IMG/VR virus record: IMGVR_UViG_3300037587_000410
Location: 1 to 36,502 of that record
From: a virus
Direction: 5' to 3' (one strand)
Length of the DNA stretch: 36,502 nucleotides
Under the pieces are notes generated by a model. That model saw only the letters and a program-made list of their open reading frames with translations, had not been told where the DNA came from and searched no databases. The position numbers were made by a program, and so were the translations under genes. Of the stretch, positions 7,166-14,941 are shown in pieces. The stretch's first letter is position 1, and every line of letters starts with the position of its first letter.

Positions 7166-9300
7166 TACTCGCCCGCCTGTATCTGTCTAAATAGCTGCTC
7201 TTTCGACATCGCGCTAGGGTGTGACTGGATCTCCTGCGTCTTGGCTATGTTATCCAGCTCCTTACCCATTGCATCAATGCGCTTATGGTTGATGGTAGCG
7301 CCGGCCTCTTGAGCATCGATCTGCGTATCCATCCGCTTAGTCTCTGCGTTGAAGCCGTCAATCTGCCGTTTCTGGGCCTCGTTTGCTGCGTTTGACTTAG
7401 CTATTACCAGCTTTATCTGGGCCTCCATCTGCTGCGCCTGGCCTTTCTTATCCTCGGCCATTGCCAAGACCATGTTCGCATCCGGCTGCTGTGTCTGCTG
7501 AGCTTCGGCTAGCATCTGCTTCTCTTCGTCAGTCTCAGGCTCTTTGAAGCCGGTCAGCACCAGCTGCTTGCGTGCGTACTCCCGAATGTCATCTGTATTA
7601 ACACCGTCGGTTAACTCAAGGATCTTCAGGTTCAGCGCCTTGTGCAAGGTTGGATCAGTCATAGCTACGGAATCAGCCATCGCGGCCAACCGGTCAATCG
7701 TCTGCTCTTTCTGGCTGTCGTAGGATGGCCCGATATCAGAATAAACATCGAATTCCATGTTGGTCAGATCGTTCAGAACTTTGACTTCGCCGGTCTCAGC
7801 GTCGATCACATGCGTCATCGTCTCGATCTGTATGGTCGTGCCATCTGGCTTGGCCACGGTCAGCTTGCGAGGGGAATCCATGATCTCGACAGCCATTGAG
7901 GCGTAAACCTCGCCATCTCTGCGCTTGGCGAACTTGAGGTTGTGCTGGAAAATGTAGGATTGCTTGTCCATCCGGTTCTGAAGCGCTAGCACTGCCTTAC
8001 CAGACAGATCAGGATCGGCAATGTCTTGCGGTATGCCGGGGTTAGCAACGTCTTCCACAGCCTGCCGGGTTAGCTCTATGCTGGCCGCTAGTGCTTGGGG
8101 AATAGGCTGGTCAGGCATTGCTGCAACCGGCCCTATTGGCAAGTCATTGCCGTTCGCATCTTTACGGTTCTGCAACAGGTACGGATAGTCGTTATCAACC
8201 CCCGCAATATCGTACATGTCCTCGAAGCCCTGGATCTGCTCAGCAAAGAATATCGGCTTAGGCCGTGGAGACCGAGAGACGATATCGGCCAGGTAAGACA
8301 TCTGGAAGTTACGAAGCCTTTGAGGGTCTTTGGCCAGCCGCGTTATGCCGGTGTAATACTCCTCGCCCTCTACGATATACCGCTCGCCGTACATCGGGAT
8401 GATGGGGATATACTCGCCGGCTATGACTTCCTCTTTTAGGATCTCCTGCCCCGACATGATGTAGCGAGTCACCTGATTGCGCTCAAGGCCTTTCTCGGCA
8501 ACGATCTCGTATCCAGCGTCAATCATGTCATCCATCACATCATCAAGCTGTGACTGCAGCAGGATCGTCTCAGTGCCCATTGGATCAACGAAGGTCAGAG
8601 CGGTGTCCTTGATCTTCTCGACATGATAGAACCGGCCAACGTAGAACTTTGCCCCCTCTCCGCTGCCAGACCATGGGAACGTGTAGGAATGCTCAGGGGA
8701 TCTGAAGTCAACCGGGCTCGCATCATCCTCACCAGTGAGCTCTTTTACCAAGTCCTTGTATCCATCCTCTGAAAACGGCTCGATAACGCAGCAATATTTA
8801 GCATCAGATTTGTCTTGTCGCTTTGCGTTAGGGTCCCAGAACACGCAGTTAACTGCCTCGGGGATAAACTTGCGCCGGATGACCTGGTTTAGATCGCCCA
8901 TTCGACTTGAAGAATATTCTGTGAATAACTCCCAGGCACCGAAGCCACCATCGACAGCGTCGGCGCTGGCGTATGTGTAGGCCTCCTGAGAAGTATTTAA
9001 ACGGTCATCAGCCCGATACATACCATCCAGAAGATCAGCGCCGTCGTCCCTGTTCTCGTCCTTTGGCTCAAAATCAACCTGAACTGGGTTAGCGGCTAGG
9101 TCGCCCATGATCTGCCGGTGAGCCTTCTTCAGGATATTGAACTCGCCACGGAATGCTAGGTTGGTATCCTCCAGCAGGTTATCGTCCCACTGAGTTACCC
9201 GGGCAAAAACCAGATCATCCGAGGCCTGCTGTCTTCCCGTCTGCCCAGACTGATACGCCTTGTCAACCATCTTCTTAATCGGGTCTAGTTCCAGCGACAT
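7165..9300 (-). CDS. Portal protein, P22 gp1 family
   Basis: A 711-residue protein, near the 725 of P22 gp1. Family-typical segments include the N-terminal wing region (QWDDNLLEDTNLAFRGEFN), NPVQVDFEPKDENRDDGADLLDGMYRADD, GGFGAWELFTEY and IPIIPMYGERY. The long C-terminal helical barrel is visible as continuous heptad-like sequence (about 600-700: QQMEAQIKLVIAKSNAANEA). It forms the dodecameric ring at one capsid vertex through which DNA enters and to which gp4 attaches. Start ATG overlaps the terminase stop (TAATG). Confidence 0.95.
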   Translation of the reverse strand: MSLELDPIKKMVDKAYQSGQTGRQQASDDLVFARVTQWDDNLLEDTNLAFRGEFNILKKAHRQIMGDLAANPVQVDFEPKDENRDDGADLLDGMYRADDRLNTSQEAYTYASADAVDGGFGAWELFTEYSSSRMGDLNQVIRRKFIPEAVNCVFWDPNAKRQDKSDAKYCCVIEPFSEDGYKDLVKELTGEDDASPVDFRSPEHSYTFPWSGSGEGAKFYVGRFYHVEKIKDTALTFVDPMGTETILLQSQLDDVMDDMIDAGYEIVAEKGLERNQVTRYIMSGQEILKEEVIAGEYIPIIPMYGERYIVEGEEYYTGITRLAKDPQRLRNFQMSYLADIVSRSPRPKPIFFAEQIQGFEDMYDIAGVDNDYPYLLQNRKDANGNDLPIGPVAAMPDQPIPQALAASIELTRQAVEDVANPGIPQDIADPDLSGKAVLALQNRMDKQSYIFQHNLKFAKRRDGEVYASMAVEIMDSPRKLTVAKPDGTTIQIETMTHVIDAETGEVKVLNDLTNMEFDVYSDIGPSYDSQKEQTIDRLAAMADSVAMTDPTLHKALNLKILELTDGVNTDDIREYARKQLVLTGFKEPETDEEKQMLAEAQQTQQPDANMVLAMAEDKKGQAQQMEAQIKLVIAKSNAANEAQKRQIDGFNAETKRMDTQIDAQEAGATINHKRIDAMGKELDNIAKTQEIQSHPSAMSKEQLFRQIQAGE

Positions 9301-10754
9301 TATCTGAGCCTCATCGGTCTGTTTGGTTTGGGCAGCTTAACTTTCTTGGCCTGTCCTGCGCTGCCTATCTGTACAGCATAGCGGCGCATCATATACGCGT
9401 ATCTTATCGCATCCAGCAAGTCATCACGAACTTTGACAATTTTGCCCTTCTCGTCCCGGTGGTACTGGCGGATCTCGTCCATCACTTCTATAAGCCCGGT
9501 GAACACCTTGAACTTACCCTTTCGCATCAAGTCGCCTATCTCGTAGATGCCGTTCTCTACCGAGTTTCCGCCAGTTATCCAGGTCGCCATCTCTGGCAGC
9601 ATCTTGAATCCTGCTAGCTCGTAATGGTCCTTTTGTTGCTTGGAGTCGTCCCTACCCTTCTCATGCTGTAGACCATCGTGGGGCCATGCTGTAGGTATAT
9701 GCTCTGCCCATTGCTTAACAGCCCCCCATGCGTCGTTAGCTGATACCTTGGACGCCTTGTAGCCGTGAGTGATGTAGATATCGCCAGTGTCTCTATTCTC
9801 AACCAGCTTAATGTGTGACTGGGGGTGATCCCATCCGAAGTCCATCCCGTCGATTACGAACCAATGATCAGGAATATCGAACGGCTCGCAGGTAATGAAA
9901 TCATCCGACAGGTCGTATATACGGCCATGCCCAAGCATCGGTGTGCCTTTGGTTCGCATGTCTCTCTGGTGTGGTGGGAACTGGAGCAGCATGCGCTCGG
10001 CTTTCTCTGGCGTAATATGCGGCGCGTCGTCCCAGCCCTTCTGCATGAAGAACTGAGCGCTTGATGGGGTGTCCATGAATTGGATAACCAGATCGGTTCG
10101 CCCGTTCTCTGGAGTGAAGGTGTAAATACCTCGACCCCCTCGCCCTTTGTCTCCGTTAACTGTTCTGGTCAGCACCTGGGGCCTAATGGTTTGATCCTTT
10201 GGCTCTTCGTCAATATGGAACCAATCAACAACGTCACCCATGATAGCGTGCTGGCCCTGTGAGTATGACCAGAACTGAATGCTTGATATCCCTCGCTCAT
10301 GCTCTACCCGAACCGTTCGCATTGCGTTAGCTGTTCCGGCTGCGCTCTCCCAATTGACGATCTTGCCCTTTGGCACCAGGCCTCCTTGGAATTCACCGCC
10401 CGAGAACGCCCCGAATAACGCGGTCTGAAGAAGGTCTCTGGTTTTCTCAATAGAGAAGCCAAGCGCCCAGCAATGTGGCGGGAAGTCGAACCTGTGTCCG
10501 TCCCAGTCATCAGGGTAATCACCCAGAAGATGGATGGCGTCCATGTCGGTGCCGGTGTAGGTCTTGCCGATCTGGTTGCCGGCGCACAAGCAGCATTCGA
10601 AGTGATCTGCGGTAGCCTTTACGAATTGTTTTTGCCATGGGTAGAACGTAGAAAAGACAGTCTTGTAAAGCACTGCCTTTTGCCTCTCCAGCTTAGCCTC
10701 AAGCAAGGCTATTGCTTCAATCTTTTGTGGTTTATTTAGGGCTGCTAGTTGCAT
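9300..10754 (-). CDS. Terminase large subunit (packaging ATPase and nuclease), P22 gp2-like
   Basis: A 484-residue protein, close to P22 gp2 (499). The ATPase domain shows a Walker A segment LCAGNQIGKT (residues 56-65) and Walker B VVDWFHIDEE (175-184). The C-terminal RNase H-like nuclease begins at FVIDGMDFGWDHPQSH (299-314), with candidate metal-binding Asp302 and Asp305, and ends with DDLLDAIRYAYMM. It pumps DNA into the procapsid and cuts it. Its start lies 23 nt inside the small-subunit gene, so the pair is co-translated. Headful packaging is likely from family membership. Confidence 0.95.
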   Translation of the reverse strand: MQLAALNKPQKIEAIALLEAKLERQKAVLYKTVFSTFYPWQKQFVKATADHFECCLCAGNQIGKTYTGTDMDAIHLLGDYPDDWDGHRFDFPPHCWALGFSIEKTRDLLQTALFGAFSGGEFQGGLVPKGKIVNWESAAGTANAMRTVRVEHERGISSIQFWSYSQGQHAIMGDVVDWFHIDEEPKDQTIRPQVLTRTVNGDKGRGGRGIYTFTPENGRTDLVIQFMDTPSSAQFFMQKGWDDAPHITPEKAERMLLQFPPHQRDMRTKGTPMLGHGRIYDLSDDFITCEPFDIPDHWFVIDGMDFGWDHPQSHIKLVENRDTGDIYITHGYKASKVSANDAWGAVKQWAEHIPTAWPHDGLQHEKGRDDSKQQKDHYELAGFKMLPEMATWITGGNSVENGIYEIGDLMRKGKFKVFTGLIEVMDEIRQYHRDEKGKIVKVRDDLLDAIRYAYMMRRYAVQIGSAGQAKKVKLPKPNRPMRLR

Positions 10755-11325
10755 CCAATAACGCCTTAAGCTTGTTGTCTAACTCCTGCTCCGACACATC
10801 GCTGTAATCGAGCTTTCCATTAATCGTTTGATCCGTCTTCTTAGGCGCGTTCCAGCCTTGCATGTCAGCCAGCTGCTTGATCGCAGAGTTTTGATCGTGC
10901 AGCTCGAGCTTGGGCCCGGTCTGCGTGATGGTGATCGATTTAATACAGGCGGCAACCTCTGGCGCGATGTCTTCGCTGTTCTTGATCACCCAGGTTGTTT
11001 GGTGAACAGGGTTGCCGTCTGCGTCCTCTCCTACCTGCGTCAGCTTGAAGTCAGCCACATCGGTGATAGACACCCTTGCTGATAGAGAAAGCTTCTCTAG
11101 CGCCTCCTCTCGGCTCATGACGGCACCTCCTTCTGCTTTCTCACGGGCCTTTCCGATGGCTAGGCTTATAGCAGGGTGTTTCTCTAGTTTCTGTGCCGCA
11201 ACACTTACAGCCTTCCGGCTCATCTTATGGGTCGGATAGGCGATGTCGTAGGCGTCAGAGGGGTCATTGCCAGCTATCCGTGCGTTCTTATACGCTTCCT
11301 GCTTTGATGTGAGTTTTCTAGCCAT
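10732..11325 (-). CDS. Terminase small subunit (DNA recognition)
   Basis: A 197-residue protein of the Terminase_2 type. The N-terminal helix-turn-helix is MARKLTSKQEAYKNARIAGNDPSDAYDIAYPTHKMSRKAVSVAAQKLEKHP, the usual pattern of these subunits. A middle oligomerisation region (EEALEKLSLSARVSITDVADF) and a C terminus near the large-subunit start (DVSEQELDNKLKALLDATS) follow. It should select the packaging site. The gene overlaps both neighbours: TAATG with the ParB-like gene, 23 nt with the large subunit. Confidence 0.9.
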   Translation of the reverse strand: MARKLTSKQEAYKNARIAGNDPSDAYDIAYPTHKMSRKAVSVAAQKLEKHPAISLAIGKAREKAEGGAVMSREEALEKLSLSARVSITDVADFKLTQVGEDADGNPVHQTTWVIKNSEDIAPEVAACIKSITITQTGPKLELHDQNSAIKQLADMQGWNAPKKTDQTINGKLDYSDVSEQELDNKLKALLDATSSPK

Positions 11326-11696
11326 TAGTCAGAATCCCTCCTGTCTGGTTCTGGATTAACATCGAACTGAACCGCCCTAATGGAGTCCTTGCCATCAATT
11401 ATGGCCTTCATCAACCTGTGCCGCCCGTCCATTATTTCACCATCCTCGTCAAGAATGATGGGATGATCTAGGTCTGCTTCCATTACTGCGTTAAAGTGCA
11501 TGACCATCTCACGTAGCGAAACATCATAACGGTAATTAGTACACATGCCTCGCAAGTTAAGATCGAATGGCTCTAGTTCTCCCGCTAGAGTTACGAGACG
11601 CGCTACATCCCAGTGATGACCTCCAAGTCTGCACATCTGCCCCGTTGTCGGCCCCGAGAACTTCTGAATGAATATGCTTCTGGTTCCACTACCCAT
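11325..11696 (-). CDS. ParB/sulfiredoxin-fold-like protein upstream of terminase
   Basis: A 123-residue protein. The C-terminal part, HPIILDEDGEIMDGRHRLMKAIIDGKDSIRAVQFD, has the ParB N-domain pattern: a beta strand, a turn, then G-R-H-R (the ParB box II-like element) and a helix. The N-terminal half (QKFSGPTTGQMCRLGGHHWDVARLVTLA) is not recognised. ParB-like folds bind or nick DNA and some hydrolyse nucleotides. One base of overlap joins it to the small terminase, suggesting a link to packaging or DNA processing. Role unproven. Confidence 0.7.
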   Translation of the reverse strand: MGSGTRSIFIQKFSGPTTGQMCRLGGHHWDVARLVTLAGELEPFDLNLRGMCTNYRYDVSLREMVMHFNAVMEADLDHPIILDEDGEIMDGRHRLMKAIIDGKDSIRAVQFDVNPEPDRRDSD

Positions 11697-11713
11697 TACC
11701 GATGATCTCCAAA

Positions 11714-12016
11714 TTAATCGACAACTATATGCTTCTCTGCTGCCTGGGCCTCTAGCAGCTTGGTTCTAATTTGATCTTGCCTATGCTTCTGTATGCTGGT
11801 CCGCCTGCGTATAAAGAACGATTGGATGTTGATTATGAAAATGCTTAGAGAAACCAGTATGCCGATCACTATTCCGACAGCTACAAACAGCTCGCTTTGA
11901 ACAAGCGATATGGCCCATTCAATCCAGCTCGGGGCTGTCGCAGTCCCTATCACTACAGTCAGCGCAGTCTTGCCGCTTGCCGCATGCTGCGCGCCCTCTA
12001 AAAGCTGCTCTTTCAT
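11714..12016 (-). CDS. Holin-like small membrane protein
   Basis: About 100 residues from the ATG. A moderately hydrophobic segment (KTALTVVIGTATAPSWIEWAISL) is followed by a strong membrane helix (LFVAVGIVIGILVSLSIFIINI), then a basic cytoplasmic tail (RRRTSIQKHRQ). This looks like a two-helix holin of the HP1-like kind. A TTG 36 nt further upstream is in frame, but ATG at 12016 is the better start. It belongs to the lysis cluster with the endolysin and the 3-TM holin, so a holin or antiholin role is reasonable. Confidence 0.6.
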   Translation of the reverse strand: MKEQLLEGAQHAASGKTALTVVIGTATAPSWIEWAISLVQSELFVAVGIVIGILVSLSIFIINIQSFFIRRRTSIQKHRQDQIRTKLLEAQAAEKHIVVD

Positions 12017-12042
12017 AAAGTATCCATAGTCCAAGGAGCCCG

Positions 12043-12465
12043 CTAGATCCAACCGCTGCGAATCCGCATATCATAGCAATCTGCTCTAGCACCGCTCGAC
12101 CACTCCATTAGTGAGATAACCAAAACCAAAGCGTATACCGCTTGATAGATTCCATCATACACCACAGCGCTGTAGCCGTTCTCGTACGCCATCCATCCGA
12201 AAGCATTAGCGAACACTGACAGCAAGGATATCAGCCCGAGGAACACAGGGGCAAATCCAGGCTTTGACCACCATACAAGCATGACGATAACAGCCAGATC
12301 CAATAGCGCCGCCGTCATGTGAAAGTAGTCTGCAGGGATTGCGCTGAATAATACGTTAATCTGGAACACGAAAGCCGGTCCTATGAATATCAGAACCGGC
12401 CTTGCCTTATCGGGCCTTGTGATTAGACCGATGATTAGGACTGTAGCGATTAGCGTATTAATCAT
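12043..12465 (-). CDS. Polytopic membrane protein in the lysis cluster
   Basis: 140 residues with four or five hydrophobic segments (LIATVLIIGLI, VLIFIGPAFVFQINVLF, LLDLAVIVMLVWW, VFLGLISLLSVFA, YALVLVISLME). An upstream GTG is in frame, but ATG at 12465 forms TGATG with the stop of the preceding micropeptide, the preferred start. No family recognised. It lies between the two holin-like genes and may assist lysis or act at the inner membrane. Confidence 0.65.
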   Translation of the reverse strand: MINTLIATVLIIGLITRPDKARPVLIFIGPAFVFQINVLFSAIPADYFHMTAALLDLAVIVMLVWWSKPGFAPVFLGLISLLSVFANAFGWMAYENGYSAVVYDGIYQAVYALVLVISLMEWSSGARADCYDMRIRSGWI

Positions 12466-12530
12466 CACTTAGCCTTCTTTTTTCCTTTGCTCTTGCTCTT
12501 TTTCTTAGTTGGTCCGTTACCGCCAGCCAT
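12465..12530 (-). CDS. Lysine-rich 21-residue micropeptide
   Basis: A short frame beginning MAGGNGPT and then almost entirely Lys, Ser and Gly. It has a good ribosome site (GGAG, 8 nt before ATG). Its stop overlaps the start of the next gene (TGATG), so it is well placed as a translated, coupled gene. Strong positive charge suggests nucleic acid or membrane-lipid contact; function unknown. Confidence 0.6.
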   Translation of the reverse strand: MAGGNGPTKKKSKSKGKKKAK

Positions 12531-12571
12531 GGTGCTTACTCCTCATTAAATTATAGCTGTATTGTATCAGG

Positions 12572-13102
12572 TTATAGACGCGCTGCCTTATCGCGCTTCT
12601 CTTTGCCCCTGTGATGCGATGCGATGCCGAGAATAGCCCCAGGAATGGCAAATAGCGTCGTGAAGTTGAAGATAATTTGCGGGATCATCTGCATAGCATC
12701 CTGGCTTTTCGACTCAATGGCCTCGTATGTCAGCCAGCACACAAAACAGACGCACACGAAGAACGCGGCGCCTGTAACGAACCCAATAAACGGCCTCCAT
12801 CCAGATACCCACCAATGGTCTGACTTGGCCTCCCCCTGCATTGTCTCGTTAACTATGCTCTGACTCTCAACGTGCAGGCGCTCAACTTCTAGCTTAAACG
12901 CGTAATCCGCCTGTTTCAGGTTAAGCAATTCAACAGGTGTTGCTGAGCCTATCGCTGCCTGAGCCTCCGCTATGGTTGATACGTCCAGGCCGGTTGCGTC
13001 TGAAATAGCCTTATACGCAAGCTGAGGTAGCGTAGCGCCGCCGGATAGGACGGCTGACGCGATCGATGGCGCGTATTCTTTGAGTTTATCTATCCAGTTC
13101 AT
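12572..13102 (-). CDS. Holin of the 3-TM (gene-transfer-agent) type
   Basis: 176 residues from the ATG at 13102, chosen because GGAG lies 8 nt upstream and it sits 22 nt past the endolysin stop. An earlier in-frame start would overlap the endolysin. The N terminus is amphipathic (MNWIDKLKEYAPSIASAV). An Ala/Glu-rich helix follows, then SGWRPFIGFVTGAAFFVCVCFVCWLTYEA and a last hydrophobic segment IIFNFTTLFAIPGAILGIA. This is the pattern of the GTA_holin_3TM family. It would permeabilise the inner membrane and release the endolysin. Confidence 0.75.
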   Translation of the reverse strand: MNWIDKLKEYAPSIASAVLSGGATLPQLAYKAISDATGLDVSTIAEAQAAIGSATPVELLNLKQADYAFKLEVERLHVESQSIVNETMQGEAKSDHWWVSGWRPFIGFVTGAAFFVCVCFVCWLTYEAIESKSQDAMQMIPQIIFNFTTLFAIPGAILGIASHHRGKEKRDKAARL

Positions 13103-13124
13103 GATCCCGTCTCCATTCCTTGAC

Positions 13125-13484
13125 TCATCCGTGCCACCGTGCCTTGTCTGGCCTAACGTCAACGTGTGTAAATGTCGGGTAATGCCCTATACCGTACCGG
13201 TCAATAGAGATTGAATCAACGAATCCGTAAACCTTCAAAGGATGAATGCCTTTAACATCGATGTCGGCAGCAATGCCTTGCTTGTGCTTGCTGCCCTTGC
13301 TGCCGCCAACATCATCATTATGATTCTCGCAACGGCACGCCGAGTTAATCGTTACTGGGTTATCTCCGAAGTGACTACGGATCTTCTCAAGCAGATCAAT
13401 TAACTCAACGTCAACGGTTGCGAAGTCGCACTTTTTGCACTTGCATTTGAATTCTTCACGACTAAAATTTTCACTTACCTTCAT
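13125..13484 (-). CDS. Endolysin, M15-family peptidoglycan peptidase
   Basis: 119 residues from ATG at 13484, preceded by AGGTG six nt upstream; a GTG nine nt earlier is the alternative. The fold is peptidase M15 (VanY/D-Ala-D-Ala carboxypeptidase or L-Ala-D-Glu endopeptidase). The zinc ligands are visible as SKHKQGIAAD (His67, Asp74) and THVDVR (His107). VTINSACRCENHNDDVGGS is the usual substrate-side loop. N-terminal CKCKKC is Cys-rich. No signal peptide, so it depends on a holin. It would cut cell-wall stem peptides at lysis. Confidence 0.88.
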   Translation of the reverse strand: MKVSENFSREEFKCKCKKCDFATVDVELIDLLEKIRSHFGDNPVTINSACRCENHNDDVGGSKGSKHKQGIAADIDVKGIHPLKVYGFVDSISIDRYGIGHYPTFTHVDVRPDKARWHG

Positions 13485-13532
13485 CGCTATCACCTGTTGT
13501 TACGACTCTGTTCATCTGTTACGGAAAACCTA

Positions 13533-13895
13533 CTACAGAATCAATTCTGCAAGAGTCATCTTCTTGAGCTCTTCGCCGACTCGGCGACCGATGCCGTCCC
13601 AAGATCGATCTTCATGAGTTGCTTTTTTGGCTTTGCGTTTACTTCCATCGTTGATCGCTGTCACGATATCAAAAACAGAGATGTCTAGGCTGACTGCCTT
13701 GTACCCGCCACCAGGTCCCCGAGCGCTCTTAACGAGACCAGCTTTCATCAGCTTGGAGAAAACCTGCTCCAGGTATGAAATAGACTGCCCCTGACGGGCT
13801 GATAGCTCGGCGAGGCTTACCGGCCCCTTATCTCCGACCATTGCCAGCCTGATCATCGAAACGGTTGCGATCTTTGCCTTGTTGTTGATTTTCAC
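13533..13895 (-). CDS. IscR/Rrf2-family regulator lacking the Fe-S cysteines
   Basis: 120 residues, clearly like E. coli IscR: GPVSLAELSARQGQSISYLEQVFSKLMKAGLVKSARGPGGGYKA against [44 protein letters not shown], and a matching C-terminal helix ending KKMTLAELI (IscR: NNITLGELV). The winged helix-turn-helix and recognition helix are intact. IscR binds its [2Fe-2S] cluster with Cys92, Cys98, Cys104 and His107. Here the loop is short, Lys-rich (SKRKAKKATHEDRSW) and the protein has no cysteine; only His94 is left. It should bind DNA as apo-IscR does. GTG start with AGGAG 9 nt upstream. First gene of the late operon. Confidence 0.88.
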   Translation of the reverse strand: MKINNKAKIATVSMIRLAMVGDKGPVSLAELSARQGQSISYLEQVFSKLMKAGLVKSARGPGGGYKAVSLDISVFDIVTAINDGSKRKAKKATHEDRSWDGIGRRVGEELKKMTLAELIL

Positions 13896-13927
13896 TTAGC
13901 CTTTCTCCTTCGGGTTTGTGTGCGTTA

Positions 13928-13956
13928 ATTAAAGCTTATTATTCGTAATGATTCAA
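13928..13956 (-). promoter_or_regulatory. Sigma70-like late promoter
   Basis: Minus strand: TTGAAT, 17 bp, TTTAAT (4/6 and 5/6 to consensus). It lies between the terminator at 13967-13997 and the IscR-like gene, 33 bp upstream of the GTG start. This is the only good place for a promoter of the whole lysis, packaging, head and tail operon. Confidence 0.62.
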
Positions 13957-13966
13957 GAGCCCGGGC

Positions 13967-13997
13967 ACAAAAAAGCCCGATTTGTTATCAGGCTTAA
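13967..13997 (-). terminator. Intrinsic terminator ending the small-gene operon
   Basis: Minus strand stem AAGCCTGA, 7-nt loop, TCGGGCTT (8 pairs, one wobble), then TTTTTT. It ends transcripts from the 16246-14036 block just before the late promoter. A Q-type antitermination system could act here, but none is recognisable. Confidence 0.78.
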
Positions 13998-14035
13998 TTG
14001 CTTGTAGTGGCGTCGTTCTTGTTCCAGGTTATGGG

Positions 14036-14338
14036 TTATGAAATACGCCAGCCTACTTCGAAATAGGCATAGGACGGAGCATCGGTTTGATTCGTATTCT
14101 TGGCAAGGCCAGACCCATCAGGCCACTGGCTAGATTTGCTCGCCATGATGTCAGCTGCTTCCAGCTGAGGCATGATACAAACTGCAAGGCAGGGGGTTGA
14201 GTCTTCGCCGATATCAACCGGGGACGCATAGTCGGCGACAGGGGCGAACCCCTCCCATCCTTCTAGCGCTTGCGCCGGCAATACAAAGGCGAAAGACATC
14301 GCGATCAAAGCAAAGCAGTAAAACAGAGCTTTTTTCAT
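14036..14338 (-). CDS. Small exported protein, unknown function
   Basis: 100 residues with a clear signal peptide: MKKALFYCFALIAMSFAFVLPAQALEG, with signal-peptidase I cleavage expected after AQA. The mature part (~75 residues) has two cysteines (TPCLAVC), possibly a disulfide, and ends in an aromatic stretch (AYFEVGWRIS) like a beta strand. A phage-encoded periplasmic or outer-membrane protein in this place may modify the host envelope, for example superinfection exclusion; that is inference. Good ribosome site (GAGAGG). Last gene before a terminator. Confidence 0.7.
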   Translation of the reverse strand: MKKALFYCFALIAMSFAFVLPAQALEGWEGFAPVADYASPVDIGEDSTPCLAVCIMPQLEAADIMASKSSQWPDGSGLAKNTNQTDAPSYAYFEVGWRIS

Positions 14339-14387
14339 TGCGCTTCCTCTCGTTGGTTGATGGTATTTTGTGGATTAAAAATTCATC

Positions 14388-14573
14388 CTAGCCTATTGGT
14401 TCGATGATCTCAACAATAGACATCATCACAACCGGATTATCAAACCCTTCAAGGCCGGCTTCTTTAATCGCTTCTATTGCCGCCTCCTCTGCGGTTACAT
14501 AGCTGTCAGTCGGAACAACATACTCAACCTGATAGATGCGTGGTGGGGGGATCTCCCGGCTGATAAATCCCAC
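14388..14573 (-). CDS. Small hypothetical protein
   Basis: 61 residues from a GTG start with AAGG 8 nt upstream. Beta strand (IYQVEYVVPTDSYVTAEEAAIEAIKEAGLEGF), helix, then a hydrophobic strand (VVMMSIVEII). The compact alpha/beta pattern resembles short phage proteins of no known role. No family recognised. Confidence 0.6.
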   Translation of the reverse strand: MGFISREIPPPRIYQVEYVVPTDSYVTAEEAAIEAIKEAGLEGFDNPVVMMSIVEIIEPIG

Positions 14574-14587
14574 TCTTATCGCCTTGA

Positions 14588-14941
14588 TCAGCGTCCGCCT
14601 CGTTGCGGGTATTGCTGCTGCTGAGACTGCTGCGGGTGTTGGCTGTGTTGCTGGCTGTGTTGCTGCTGCTGTCCGCCTCCTTGCGTCTTCTGCTGGTCCT
14701 GGCTATCCCAAAAGATTCGCGTTTCGCATGGCAGAGCTGGCGGATTCAGGAGCTGCTTGATCGTGGTGTAATCGCCGCCCTGGTCATCCGGCCACTTGGT
14801 TACCTCGCCGATCGCCATGTACTTGTTTTTCATCTTCGGGCTGTTGTCTTGGTTATACAGCAGCTGCCCGTTCTCTCTGGCCTGGTACTGGTCGACTACT
14901 GCAACAAGGCGTCCTTTATCCAGCGGTTGATTGTTCTGCAT
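14588..14941 (-). CDS. Small protein with Gln/His-rich tail, possible DNA-replication or recombination accessory
   Basis: 117 residues. The first ~80 (GRLVAVVDQYQARENGQLLYNQDNS...KYMAIGEVTKWPDDQGGDYTTIKQLL) look like a small beta domain. It recalls phage proteins found near recombination and single-strand-binding genes. The last ~35 residues are low-complexity Gln, His and Gly, like the flexible tails of SSB-type proteins, but without the acidic DDDIPF-type tip. The call as an SSB relative is only a guess. Ribosome site AGAGG. Confidence 0.6.
   Translation of the reverse strand: MQNNQPLDKGRLVAVVDQYQARENGQLLYNQDNSPKMKNKYMAIGEVTKWPDDQGGDYTTIKQLLNPPALPCETRIFWDSQDQQKTQGGGQQQQHSQQHSQHPQQSQQQQYPQRGGR

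Noticed and set aside
13957-13980. Second hairpin CGGGC / GCCCG overlapping the terminator
   Set aside because: Only five pairs and its arms clash with the stronger eight-pair stem at 13973-13995. The latter has the T tract in the right place.
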